Of a DNA stretch of 64,000 nt, positions 1 to 11,696 are shown piece after piece. The stretch's first letter is position 1. Each line of letters opens with the position of its first letter. The position numbers and the translations under genes are program-made. The notes under the pieces were generated by a model. It was given only the letters and a program-made list of their open reading frames with translations. It was not told the origin of the DNA and did not search any database. The DNA comes from Delphinapterus leucas. Lineage: Eukaryota; Chordata; Mammalia; Artiodactyla; Monodontidae. Location: the NCBI RefSeq assembly GCF_002288925.2, contig NW_022098045.1, forward strand, positions 1,748,237 to 1,812,236, written 5' to 3'.

Positions 1-1555
1 AAGTTCTCTAAGTTGGGACTTTACAAACTTTAGAAAAAAAAAATTGTTGAGAAAATCATACCCCTACCATGGACAGAAAGGGAAAGTTCAGATGTACTTT
101 ACCTTACGGTTATATAAGTACAAACAACTACAGAGTATATAGTAGAACTCTAATATCAACTGCACTTACTTTGCACTAAGGAATTGGTGAGAATCTGTGG
201 AGTGGCTGAGCGATTGTTGCCTTAACATTTATTTGGGTCTGGATTTACTTCCTTGCATTTTTCAATCTTGGCTGATTATTTGTGTGAATCAAGCTGATTT
301 TGTTCCTTGTTCAAAGTGACCAGTGTTTTCCTCTATCAAGAGCCTCTTTGCTGGAAGATGCTATGCTTTGCAACTGTAAATGTTCACAGCTACCTTTAAG
401 ATCATTACTAACTAATTTCTCTAGAGTTCCAGTGGTTTTCTCCTTCTCATCGACTTTAAAAATGCCAGCAGTCTACTGTTTTTATTCTGGGAAAGAGGTC
501 TAGTTACTCAGCCCTGGTGCATTCTAGCCTGGGGCCTCTTCATCCTGTTGTGGCTGAGGAAGGGACACTTTAAATTCCAGTTGGTGGAAAGAATCAGTTC
601 CAGATCGGAATCCCAGGTACAAAATAATTCTTTTTCAGGAAGAACAGAACCTCCATAACAGGGGCTGTTCACATGTAATGATTTTCATTTCAAGCTATTA
701 TCACATGGACTACCAAGGTACTCCTCACTTTCCCACTGTTGTGTTTTTCTTTGAAGTCTGTATTGTAATGTGTGCATGAAGCTAAGCAAATATGCAAACA
801 AAACTCCATTTCCTATAAGCAAAAATAGGCTGAAAATATCACTGGCAGATAATTAACATTTAACCATGAAAAATCCACTTATCACTTCATAAAAATGCTT
901 TTCATAGAATACCCCATCTATACCCAATTTAATAACATATTCTAAACTCTTCTTCAAGTATCATAGTTTGTTCTTTAAAAAACTATATATTTAAGTTATT
1001 ATATCACATATGCATCTATTGCCAATTATTTTTCCGTGTCAGTGACTTCAAAAGTGAAATCTTATTTTAACCAGAGAAAACACACTATTACAAAAAAACC
1101 ATGCATGACTAATAAGCCATCTTAGGAAGTTTTCTGAAAAGCTATTGCATTAATATGAGTAAAACATTCTACACTGATATTCTAACAAATGCTCTGAGAA
1201 TATAACTCCTTTATGCTCAGTCAGCTCGGGGAAAACAAAACAAAATAAAACAAAATTCTTATAACTATGCAACTAGAGGCTGCTTAACTTGGTAAATGAC
1301 AAAAGTATCTGGGTACGCAGCATCCATTTATTTTAGTAATCAAAGCTCTCAGAAAAGCTGTGAAAACTGCTAAGATTTTATCTGAGTCAAACTCACTTTC
1401 TCCCAGTTCTTTTAGGACTGGATGGTAATTCCACTACCCTGTCAGTCATGGAACTGTTTCCATTCTAACTCCCACCTTCAGGTGAGGTAGAACCTTGAAA
1501 TGAAATGGACTTTCAATTCATTTATCCATTTTACTGTGTGATATTTGTGTTATAC
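1..1555. other. Unassigned AT-rich sequence
   Basis: I see no repeat family I can name, no extended open frame and no RNA gene here. The longest frame starting with ATG is 67 codons at 300-503 and has no recognisable motif. The stretch looks like ordinary mammalian intergenic or intronic DNA. Confidence 0.6.
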
Positions 1556-1650
1556 TCTTACTTTTATATATTTATATATGTGACAGTGTGTGTGTATATA
1601 CGTGTATATATATGCACACACATATAGTATCATATTAACATCATATGTAT
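1556..1650. repeat. Degenerate (TA/TG)n simple repeat
   Basis: Interrupted runs of TATATA and TGTGTG/CACACA alternate through this stretch. It is an imperfect dinucleotide microsatellite with no sign of coding function. AT-rich unassigned sequence follows to about 1790. Confidence 0.7.
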
Positions 1651-1789
1651 ATATCCCAAGATATTATAATGCTACCATAATTAAAATTAAATATCCAGAT
1701 TATTTATACTTGCAATATTGTGACGTATAAGAAATATACATATTTGGTCATTCAGATGATCAAAATAATTTCTCATATATATTTGGTCT

Positions 1790-2735
1790 TCATCCACAGT
1801 TCCTGGCTCACAGCTCCCAAACCCTGTGGAAGTTCCTGAGCAATGGGAGCATCTTTTGTTATTGTATTTGGTCTCTTGTCCTCAGTTCCTGAAAGTTCTT
1901 CAGAGCCACAAAGGTGAAATGGGTGTCATGTCATTCATGATAAGACCCTTTCCATCACAACTGGGTTTCTGTTAATGAAGTTGACTTTTGGAAATCACCT
2001 AAGGATGGGGGCTGGTAGCCAGAAGAATCAATCAAGAACAGAGGGTTGGAACTTTTGGTTCCACTCCCTGATTTCCAGGGAGGAGAGAGGGGCTAGATTG
2101 ACTGGCCAGTCAATCATCATTGGCTGATGATTTAATCAATCATGCCTAAGTAATGAGGCCTACAAAAAAAGCCCGAAGGAGGGGGTTCAGAGAGCTTCCA
2201 CACTGGGGAACCAGAACACTTCCATGTGCTACAGTGCTGGGCCCCAAGGTCCATGAGGAGGGAAGCTCTTTTGTTTGGGACCTCGCCTTATGTATCCCTT
2301 CATCTGGCTGTTCATCTGTGTATCCTTTAATATCCTTTGTAATAAATTGGTAAGATAGTGAGTAAATAGGTTTCCTGAGCTCTGTGAACCATTCTAGCAA
2401 ATTGTTCAGACCCAAGAAATGGGTCATGGGAACCTCTGATTTATAACCAGTTGGTCAGAAATATAGGTAACAACCTGGACTTGTGATTGGCATCCTGAGC
2501 TGAAGGCAGTTGTTAGAACCTCCAATCTGAAGCTGGTGGGTCAGTAGCAGTTAATAACCCAGGCTTGCAATTGATGTCTGAAGTAGAGGCAGTCTTGTGG
2601 GACTGAGCCCTTTACCTGTAGAATCTGATGCTATCCCTGGGTAGAATTGAGTTGAATTCTCATCCGAGAATTGCTTGTTGATGTGGGGAAGACTCCACAC
2701 ACACACATATTGGAATTGGGTCCAGGAAACCAAAA
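1790..2735 (+). mobile_element. LTR-like element (probable solo ERV LTR)
   Basis: The stretch has LTR-like organisation in the + direction: a CCAGTCAATCATCATTGGCTGATGA-type CCAAT-rich segment near 2103-2130, an A-rich TATA-like box in CCTACAAAAAAAGCCC near 2159, and a polyadenylation signal AATAAA at 2341 followed by a long 3' part. I recognise the text as a dispersed mammalian repeat but cannot assign the family with certainty. The small frames inside it (2146-2427 on -, 2153-2353 on +) are not genes. The exact ends are uncertain because I could not define a flanking duplication. Confidence 0.5.
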
Positions 2736-3292
2736 GAATACTTATATATCATATTAACATAATGACAATGTAATATCATATATATATATAACAAATAACA
2801 TTTTATATTCATGTACATATACATACATAAAGTCTAGCAATTTTATTTTAATTATTGTAGCATCATAGTATCTTAAAATAATTTTCAGAGGTTTTTGCTT
2901 TTGTTTTTTGCCTAAAACTTAGCTATTCACACTTCAGAGAAGGAAACAATCAAACAAAAAAAAAAGAGCAAAGGAGAAAGGAAGAAGAGGTAAGAAAAGG
3001 AGAACAAAAGGGAAAGGAGAAAAAACACATTGGAATTGAAGTTGTAACTTACTTTGTGGATAATTGTATCCTTATAAAATTAAATCTTCTCTTCCCTACA
3101 TATGACATGCCTTTGCATTTAGGTCTTTTCTAGGGCCTTCAGTAAATTTTCATAAATTTTCTTATCACTACTGATCGTTACTTCTTACATTTATCCATAG
3201 CTAGTTTATAATTTTGTTGCCATTGTGCATGAGATCTTTTATTTTCATTGTACTTTCAAGTGGTTACAGCTTACACAGTTGTAAAGCTGATA
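2736..3292. other. AT-rich and purine-rich low-complexity spacer
   Basis: Contains a short (TA)n run near 2778-2790 and a purine-rich (A/G) stretch at about 2940-3027. Otherwise I see nothing recognisable. Confidence 0.6.
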
Positions 3293-3640
3293 CAGTTGGC
3301 CCTCCCTCAAGTTCTGCATTTGCAGATTCAACCAACTGCAGATCAAAAGTATTCAAGAAAAAAAATTCCAGAAAGTTCCAAAAAGCAAAACTTTAATTTG
3401 CTTCACACCAGCAACTATTTACATAGTATTTACATTGTATTTACAACTATTTACATAACATTTACCGTGTATTAGGTACTATAAGTAATTTAGAGATGAT
3501 TTAAAGTGTAGGGGAGAATGTGTGTAGGTTATACGCAAATACTACATGTTTATACAAGGGACTTGAGCATCAGCAGATTTTGGTATCCAAAGAGGGGGTG
3601 GTCCTGAAACCAATCCTTGGTGGATACAGAGTGATGACTA
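3293..3640 (+). mobile_element. MER2/Tigger-type DNA transposon (non-autonomous)
   Basis: The element begins CAGTTGGCCCTCC and ends with a diverged inverted copy (GAGTGATGACTA). It is bordered by TA dinucleotides at 3291-3292 and 3641-3642, as expected for Tc1/mariner insertion. Internal landmarks such as GATTCAACCAACTGCAGATC and GGGACTTGAGCATC fit the MER2/Tigger group as I remember it. The length of about 348 bp matches a short non-autonomous copy with no transposase. It is an old fossil with many substitutions. The subfamily name is from memory. Confidence 0.85.
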
Positions 3641-4019
3641 TATTTTAATCTTCATTTGCTTGAGTCCTTTGTCTACATCTCAGTTGGTTCACTATTCTAG
3701 GAGGAGTAGCAAGTAAGATAATAAAGTCGTTTATTGTCCTCGCCCCACATCAAAGACCAGCAAATATTTATGTAGGCTTTCTTCCTTGGTCGATGGTTGC
3801 TATGCACTGCTTTATTAATTTCCTGACCCTAAACCATTCATTCTTACTCTCTGGTAAAGTTCCTACTCAATCATGTTATGTTATTATATTAAAATCATGT
3901 TGTATTAAATCTGCTATATCTTTAGAATGTTTACATTGTTTGTGATAACTGAGAAACAACTGCAGCTTTTTACACTTTGTAAGATTTTGCTAGTAGGTTT
4001 ATATTAGCTGAATTAGAAA
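3641..4019. other. Unassigned AT-rich sequence
   Basis: No repeat family or coding potential that I can support. Confidence 0.5.
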
Positions 4020-4770
4020 ATTTTCCTTCTTTTCCTAGGCTCATCATATTTATTATTTTTTGAAAGTTTAGAAGAATTCAGCTGTAAAACTATCAGGACA
4101 GGAGCCTTAAAAAAAAACCCACAATTTTTAATTACATCTCTGCTTATAGGTCTTTTGAGGTTTTCTAATTATTTTAGAATCTATTCTATTAATTTATATT
4201 TTCTATAAAATATATATCATTAAGATTTTTAGCATTGTTAATATAGTTATATAATAGCCAATTTAAAAAGATTTTAAAGATATATAATTTTAACATACTA
4301 ATTCTTTTCTTTGTTTAGATTTCCAGCATGTTATATATATATACATATTTAAGGTTTTTAAAAGGTCCAGTCCCTAGCTTTTATGATTATCTGTAGATTT
4401 TTAATTTGTAATTACTTATTTTACCTTTTGTATTAGTTTCTTTCTCCTGCTTTCCTTAAATTTGACTGCTCATTTTCAAATGTTGTGAAGTTTTTAAATA
4501 ATTTCTTTTCATTCATTTGTATTTAATAATAGAAACATGGGTTGGCTATTATTTTCTAGAATGGCTTTGGTCCTTTACTGTAAGTTTTGGTACATTGAAT
4601 TTTCATTGTTCTTATTTTCTGTGAATTTTCTAAACTATCTTGACTATCTGGAAATTTTCTCTTTTGTTCATGAGTTGCTTAGAAATAACTGAATTTATTT
4701 TCTTTAAACTTATTCTATTAATCTCTTTTTTCATTTATTTTGCCTTGTGTTCAGGGAACCCATTTTAGTT
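4020..4770 (-). mobile_element. Old LINE-1 ORF2 fragment (antisense)
   Basis: Read on the - strand this follows the order of LINE-1 ORF2. The + strand shows the antisense landmark AGAATTCAGCTGTAAAACTATC near 4072, then a diverged fingers/linker segment, then the CCAGTCCCTAGCTTTTATGA-like segment near 4366. It continues through segments resembling the antisense of the region upstream of the reverse transcriptase. It is heavily mutated with no open frame, so an ancient L1M-class copy is likely. Both ends are approximate. Confidence 0.6.
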
Positions 4771-4859
4771 ACAGACTCAGACTTCCTTCAGCTGATTAAA
4801 ACTTCCCTTATATTTTCATTAGTACTTCTTCTCTTTGGCTTTCTTTCTCTTTTTGAGAA

Positions 4860-5275
4860 ATATATATATTTTGAATTTCTTCCTTCTGTCAACCCAAATA
4901 AAGAGATAAACTGAGGCAAGCTCAAATGATCAGACATTGAGTTTATTTGGGAATAGCAATTTGGGAAACACATGCTGTGACAAGCTACAGACAAGTCAGT
5001 TGGGGGTTTGGGGTGGGTTTTTGTTATGGGCAAGGAGTGCAAAGAGCAGGAAGTCCAACCAGAGACCAAGCAGTAAGTTCATTGGCTTGAGAACGGGGAG
5101 GGATTTTTAGCAGATGTTCATTACTCAAGAGATAATTCTCAGTCTTCAGTAAATTAGGCGTTTATGGGCAATCATTCTCTCAATTCTTAGTTCCATTCTT
5201 CTGAGGGTGCATGCATGAGATTCTCCATTTCATGGTCTCTGGTTCCATTTCTTTCACCTGTCTATACCTCATCTT
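4860..5275 (-). mobile_element. Possible LTR-like repeat
   Basis: The sequence is richer in G+C than its surroundings. It has an antisense polyadenylation-like TTTATT at 4939 and the general texture of a mammalian LTR read on the - strand. A 93-codon frame at 4788-5069 (-) lies within it and shows no conserved motif. I cannot name the family, and the call is weak. Confidence 0.3.
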
Positions 5276-6734
5276 TTCGTCATTTTAATCTGTTTCTCTT
5301 TATTTGGACTCTTGGACAATTTATTGAATATTTTCAAAATTTACTTTGCTAAAATATGCAAACCTTTCTTCACTGCCTCGTTCATTGCTTTTAATTTGGC
5401 AACCATCTTTTTTTTTTTAATCTCCTTTAAATTATAGTTAAGTTGCCCTTAATTGGGTCTCTTTCATCACTGACCATATTGGTTACATAAATGTAGTGTT
5501 TTTTAGAATCTTACTGAGTAAACAAAGTTTCAAAATTTACTTCTGTTTCTTATAGTAAGTTCTAATGCTTCAGAGCAGTCTCCTTCCTTTGTACAAAAAA
5601 TAACTGATGTGTCTGATGATGTTTCTGACTCCACAGACACACCTGAGGCAAAGAAAATTCACTTGTTATCCGCAATTAGAAGCTGATAGGGAACTATCAA
5701 AGACTGTGTGGGTTTCTCTGTTCAAACCGTTCTAGCATAAAAACACATAAATATGAAAAGTTGAGATTTACTGTAATCATACTTTGCTAGTTTAGAGGTA
5801 CAGTGGCCTGAGGAGAAATAGGAAGTATCTGAAGCCAAAGACAGCAAACAGTGGCCAGGAATTAGCTGGCAGAGGGCCACAATTCTTTGCCTGGCACAGT
5901 TGCATTTGTTAGAAGCCAGCCAAAGAAGAGCCCCACTCCTTACCTAGTGGGCCAAATAGGCAGGGAGTAAATGCATTTTGGGCACCTCTGCTTGCCATGA
6001 CCTCCTGGAACCAATTGTGTTTCTCAGAAGCAGTAATAGGATCCATATTATTCCACTGACTTTGGATGGGGGAAAAGGGAAAGGGCTGGTGGCTCACATG
6101 GATTTTGCTTTCAGTACTTCACCTATAGGGGATCGTGTGTCCAATCAACCATTTCTTTATTTCAATCCTGTTTATTTAAGCAACCCAAAATTCCTCAAAG
6201 TTTCTCTAAGAGAAAAATCACTGCTTCCTGGGTTATCAGAATTAATAAAGTTTTCCTTACTTTTATATTCCATTGGTCATTTCAAGTCACATGATCATTA
6301 GTCTTATGTGCTTAATTAATAATCTTTGTTAATGTAGGGTTTTTTTTTTGACATTAAAATGCCTTCTATTGACATTCCAGGATATAGTTTTATGCTTTCT
6401 GTTTTCTCTCTTCCTCTGGTTATGAAGTCTCTGAAAGCAGTGCTTAACAACTGGGTCAGTTCGTCCTTTGACATCTGGGAAAATGCTAGACTTAACTTTG
6501 GTCCATGAATGGAAGAAAAGTCTATGCTGCTCTCTTAACATTTTCCCAGCTTCCAGCATCTTCTAAAACAGCTGCAAAGAGAGTTTTGATCCAGTACTTC
6601 AGAGATCCCTTTAGCCTTTTTTTTGGAGAGAATATATTTCTCTCCATGGATCAACTATAATCTGTTCCATTACATCGTACAGAAAAAAAGTTTTCATTTT
6701 AAATCTAAAGAGTAGACTACATTGAAGGTTCACT
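5276..6734. other. Unassigned sequence
   Basis: Includes a few T-rich runs (for example 5409-5418 and 6341-6349). Two small overlapping frames at 5909-6301, one per strand, have no recognisable domain. I see no repeat family with confidence. Confidence 0.5.
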
Positions 6735-7125
6735 CTTTTTTCCCAGTTTTATTGAGATATAATTGAAGTACAGCACTGTGTAAGTTTTATATTCAACATA
6801 ATGGTTAGACTTACATACATCATGAAATGATTACCACAGTAGGTTTAGTGAACAACCATCATTTCATATAGATACAATATTAAAGAAATAGAAAAAAATG
6901 TTTTTCCTTGTGATGGGAACTTGTAGGATTTACTCTCTTAAGAACTTTCATATTTAAGGTAAAGCAGTGTTAATTATCTTATCATGTTGAATATTATATC
7001 CTTAATACTTATTTATTTTATAACTGGAAGTTTGTACATTCTGACTACCTTCATCTAACTCACCCTCCCTGTCGCCTCACCTCTGGTAGCCACAAATATG
7101 ATCTCTTTTCCTATGAGTTTTTTGT
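6735..7125 (-). mobile_element. LINE-1 3' UTR fragment (antisense)
   Basis: The + strand reads as the reverse complement of a mammalian LINE-1 3' UTR. It starts at TTTTATTGAGATATAATTGA and passes through TTTATTTTATAACTGGAAGT and CCTCTGGTAGCCAC. It stops where a second, independent 3' end begins at about 7126. This is either an older truncated copy or a pre-existing L1 into which the next element landed. Confidence 0.85.
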
Positions 7126-9389
7126 TCATTTGTTATTGAAGTATAATTGACCTGTAAAACTATGTTATTTCCTGGTGCACACAATAGTGATTTGATATTT
7201 CTATACATTTCAAAATGATCACCATGATAATTCTAGTTGTCATCTGCCACCATACAAAGGTATTACATAATTTTTGACTATATTCCCCACACTGTACATT
7301 TCATACCTTTGACTCATTTATTTCCTAACTGAAAGTTTGTACCTCTTAATCACCCTCACTTTACTCCTCTCCTACCCACCTCCCCTCTGACAACCACCTG
7401 TTTCTTCTCTGTATCTATGATTCTGTTTCTGTTTGGTTATTTTCGTTAATTTGTTTTGTCTTTTAGATTCCAGATATAAGTGAAATCATACAGTATTTGT
7501 CTTTCTCTAACTTATTTTACTTAGCATAGTACCCTCTAGGTCCATCCATGTTGTCCCAAGTGGCAAGATTTCATTCTTTGTTTTATGGCTGAGTAATATT
7601 CCACTGTGTGTGTGTGTGTGTGTGCCTCACATCTTCTTTATCCATTCATTTACCAATGGTCACTTGGGTTGCTTCCATATCTTGGCTATTGTAAATAATG
7701 CTGCAATAGACATAGGCATGCGTAAATCTTTTCTTATTAGAGTTTACCTTTTCTATAGATAAATACTACCCAGAAGTGGAATTGCTGGATCATATGGTAA
7801 TTCTATTTTTAATTTTTTTAGGAATCTCCATACTGTTTTCCACAGTGGCTACACCAATTTACATTCTCACCAACAGTGCATGAGGGTTCCCTTTTCTCCA
7901 CATCTGGTCAATGCTTGTTATTTGTTGTCTTTTTGATAATAGCAATTGACAGGTGTGAAGTGTTATCTCATTGTGGCTTTGGTTTGCATTTCCCTGATGA
8001 TTAATGATGTTGAGCACCTTTTCATTTGTCTGTTGGCCATCTGTATGTCTTCTTTGGAAAAGTGTTTATTCAGGTACTCTGCCCATTTTTTAATCAGGTT
8101 GTTTGTTTTTTGATTTTGAGTTGTATGAGTTCTTTGTATATTCTGGATATTAATCCCTTGTTAGCTATACCATTAGCAAATATTTTCTCCCATTCAGTAG
8201 GCAGCATTTTTGTTTTGTTGATAGTTTTCTTTGCTGTGCAAAAGCTTTTTAGTTTGATGTATTTATTTATATTTGCTTTCCTTTCCCTTGCCTAAGGAGA
8301 CATATCCAAAAAAATATTGGTAAGATTCATGTCAAAGAGTGTACTGCCTCTGTTTCCTTCCAGAAGTTTTATGGTTTCAGGTCTTACATTTAAGTCTTTA
8401 ATCTACTTTGAGTTTTTTTTTTTTTTATGGTGTGAAAAAGTAGTCCAGTTTGATCTTTTGCATGTACCTGTCCAGTTTTCCCAGCACCATTTATTGAAGA
8501 GGTTATCTTTTCCCTATTGCTGCCTACTTTGTTGTAGACTAATTCCCCTTATAAATATGGGTTTATTTCTGGGCTCTCTGGTTCCATTCATCTACGTGTC
8601 TGTTTTTGTGCCAGTACCGCACTGTTTTGATTACTGTAGCTTTGTAGTACAGTTTGAAATCAGGGAGCATGATATTTCCCATTTCTTTTTCTTTCTTAAG
8701 ATTGTCTTGGCTATACAGTGTCTTTTGTGTTTCCATACAAATTTTAGAATTATTATTTCCAGTTCTGTGAAAAAAGCCATTGCTATTTTGATAGGGATGG
8801 TACTGAATCTGTAGATTGCCTTAGGTATAACAGTCATTTTAAAAATATTAATTCTTCCAACCTATGAGGGTGATGTATCTTTCCATATGTTTGTGTCATC
8901 TTCAATGTATTTCATCAGCGTCTCCTAGTTTCCCAAGTACAGTTCTTTTACCTCCTTAGTTAGATTTATTCCCAAGTATTTTATTCTTTTTGATGCAACT
9001 GTGAATGGTATTGTTTTATTAATTTCTCTTTTTGATAGTTTGTTGTTAGTGTATAGAAATGCAACAAATTTATATATTTTAATTTTGTATCCTGTAACTT
9101 TACCAGATTCATTGATGAGCCCTAGTAGTTTTTTGGTGATGTCTTTAGGACTTTCTATGTATAGTATCATATCATCTGCAAACAGTGACAGTTTTACTCC
9201 TTCTTTTCCAATTTGATTTCCTTTTATTTCTTTTTGTCAACTGATTCCTGTGGCTAAGACTTCTAATACTAAGTTAAATAAAAGTGGTGAGAGACAGCAT
9301 CCTTGTCTTGTTCCTGATCTTAGAGAAAATGCTTTTAGCTTTTGACTAACAAGTATATTAGCTGTGGGCTTGTCATTTATGGTCTTTAC
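7126..9389 (-). mobile_element. LINE-1, 3' part of a 5'-inverted copy
   Basis: Minus-strand LINE-1 running from its 3' UTR (ATTGAAGTATAATTGACC at 7135) back through the C-terminal part and reverse-transcriptase domain of ORF2. The RT active-site FADD codons lie near 9170, and the LRSGTRQG / LSPLLFN motif is encoded near 9280-9330. Frames are broken by several stops and shifts, so it is dead. The + strand frames at 8026-8295 and 8317-8814 are only its antisense shadows. A short (TG)n lies at 7602-7624. At about 9389 the orientation flips; the adjacent segment is the matching inverted 5' part. Confidence 0.92.
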
Positions 9390-10515
9390 ATGGAGGCTAA
9401 ACAATATGTTACTAGACAACCAATGGGTCACTGAAGAAATGAAAGAAGAAATCAAAAAATATCTTGACACAAATGAAACAAAAATTCAATATCTATAAGA
9501 TGCAACAAAAGCAGTTCTAAGACGGATGTTTATAGCGATACAAGCCTACCTCAGGAAACAAGAAATATCTCAAACAACCCAACCGTACTCCTAAAGGAAC
9601 GAGAAAAAGTAAAACAAACCAAAGTTAGTAGAAGGAAAGAAATTATAAAGATTAGAGCAGAAATAAATGAAACAGAGACTTAAAAAAACAGTAGAAAAGA
9701 TCAATTAAACTAAAAGCTGGCTCTTTGAAAAGATAAACAAAATTGATAAATCTTTAGCCAAACTCATCAAGAAAAAAAGAGAGGGCTCAAATCAACAAAA
9801 TCAAAAATGAAAAAGAAGTTACAACTGACACCACAGAAATACAAACAATCATAAGAGATTACTGTGAACAGTTAAACACCCATAAAATTGACAACCTAGA
9901 AGAAATGGACAAATTGCAAGAAATGTACAATCTCCCAAGACTGAACCAGGAAGAAATAGAAAACATGAACAGATCAATTACCAATAATAAAATTTGAATA
10001 ATTAATAAGGAAACTCCCAACAAACAAAAGTTCAGGACAAGATGACTTCACAGGTAAATTCTACCAAACATTTAGAGAAGAGTTAACACTTATCTTTCTC
10101 AAACTATTCCAAAAAATTGAAGAAGAAGGAAAACTTCTGAACTCATTCTATGAGGCCAACATCACCCTGATATTAAATCCAAACAAAGATATCATAAAAA
10201 AAAGAAAATTGTAGGCTAATATCACTGATGAACATAGACACAAAACTCCTCAACAAAATATTAGCAAAACAAATTCAACAATACATTAAAAGGATCATAC
10301 ATCATGATAAAGTGGAATTTATCCCAGGGATGCAAGGGTAGTTCAGTATCTGCGAATCAATCAATGTGATATATCATCTTAACAAATTTAAGAATAAAAA
10401 TCCTATGATTATCTCAATAACTGCAGAAAAAGCTTTTGACAAGATTCAACATCCATTTATGATAAAAACTGTCAACAAAGTGGGTACAGAGGAAACAAGC
10501 TCAACATAATAAAGG
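9390..10515 (+). mobile_element. LINE-1, inverted 5' part of the same copy
   Basis: Here LINE-1 ORF2 reads on the + strand. It goes from GAGGCTAAACAATATGTTAC at 9393 through the region between the endonuclease and the RT (SWLFEKINKI-like near 9718) to the RT palm. It ends at TCAACATAATAAAGG (10501-10515). That stop is the ORF2 position that directly precedes the sequence where the antisense part begins, so the two arms are adjacent in the parent L1. This is the hallmark of twin priming. The frame has several stops. The flanking duplication is not clear. Confidence 0.9.
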
Positions 10516-11464
10516 AGATTCAATCCTTATAACAAAGGATAACAAAGGGAACAATTTCAATTGTCGATTAATACCATTAAATAATATTACCGTAAGAAAT
10601 ATATACTTTCTTGACTGTAAAAGCAATTAAAAATATGAAGAAATAAGTTGAATATTTTCAGATAAAATATAAAGAAAATTCAAGGAAAACATGATAAAAC
10701 TCCTTTTAAGATAAATCATTAGAAATATATCTTTTTATATAATCTATTTCCTTCCAAAGCAAATGTCTTTTGAATTAAACTTGTCGCATCCGATCCCTTA
10801 CAAATATCTTAAGTACCACCAAATTGTACCCGAAGACGGCTATGCAGTTAAAAAAAGGAGGCACTCAGAAAAAAAAAAAAAGTTGGCCCTCCTATGAGTA
10901 TAACCAATACCACAAACACTACTCACTTTCACATTTAATTCTGAAGTACAGATCATGCATGGAACAGTGATTCACTCACAAAAATTTTATAAATCGACTC
11001 ACTACGTTCTGCTATAACACTTCCGGAAAAGAATCTTCATCTTTGCTCTTGTAGCCTGATTTTGTTTTGTTTTGTTATCGTTTGCTCGTTTTACATTACA
11101 TTAACTCTTTAGCCAGAGAACAGAAGTCATCGGCTATGGCGAATTTCCCTCATTTCTACATTTCATATGCATTATCTTAAATCAATATTTAACAGCCCAT
11201 AATGTTCTAAGAAAATGCATTTGCCATGAATCCTTTTCAAGGCTCACTGGGTACTGGAGGACAGACCTAGTGATAACAAGGAAACACACGCAGAGATGGC
11301 ACAGTCTACTGTCCCTTTACAGATCAGCTTCTCCTAAATCAAGAAGGAAATTTGGGTGTATAAAAGCTAGATTACTAGAATATTGAGAGGATATTTCTCT
11401 ATTAGCCATCCCATTTGACTGCCTGATTATAAGCTGATCTGATTCGCTAAATCAATACTCCCTT
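10516..11464. other. Unassigned AT-rich sequence
   Basis: Starts with a short direct repeat ATAACAAAGG x2 near 10530-10549. No repeat family, gene or RNA that I can support follows. Confidence 0.5.
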
Positions 11465-11696
11465 CCTCCTTCACTCTTTTTTTTTTTGCGGTACGCGGGC
11501 CTCTCACCGCTGTGGCCTCTCCCGTTGCGAAGCACAGGCTCCGGACACGCAGGCTCAGCGGCCATGGCTCACAGGCCCAGCCGCTCCACGGCATGTGGGA
11601 TCTTCCTGGACTGGGTCACGAACCCGTGTTCCCTGCTGCGCCACCAGGGAAGCCCCCTTCCTTCATTCTTTTTTTTTTTTTTCCTCCTTCACTCTT
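11465..11696 (-). mobile_element. CHR-2-type SINE with internal deletion and TSDs
   Basis: Minus-strand tRNA-derived SINE. The body (about 11479-11655) runs from the poly(A) end (poly-T on +) back to the GGGCTTCCCTGGTGG 5' end. The segment between the B-box side and the A-box side is shortened, removing about 25 bp found in the other copies of this window. The 14-bp duplication CCTCCTTCACTCTT is perfect at 11465-11478 and 11683-11696. A third diverged copy plus a poly-T tract (11656-11682) lies between the SINE 5' end and the outer duplication, which is unusual. Open frames across it (11486-11715) are not genes. Confidence 0.9.

Noticed and set aside
4860..5275. Candidate gene on the - strand (93 codons at 4788-5069)
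   Set aside because: Context looks like an LTR-type repeat; no conserved protein feature.
8317..8814. 165-codon hydrophobic frame on the + strand
   Set aside because: It is the antisense strand of LINE-1 ORF2. The same pseudo-peptide pattern appears on the antisense strand at 30542-31072.
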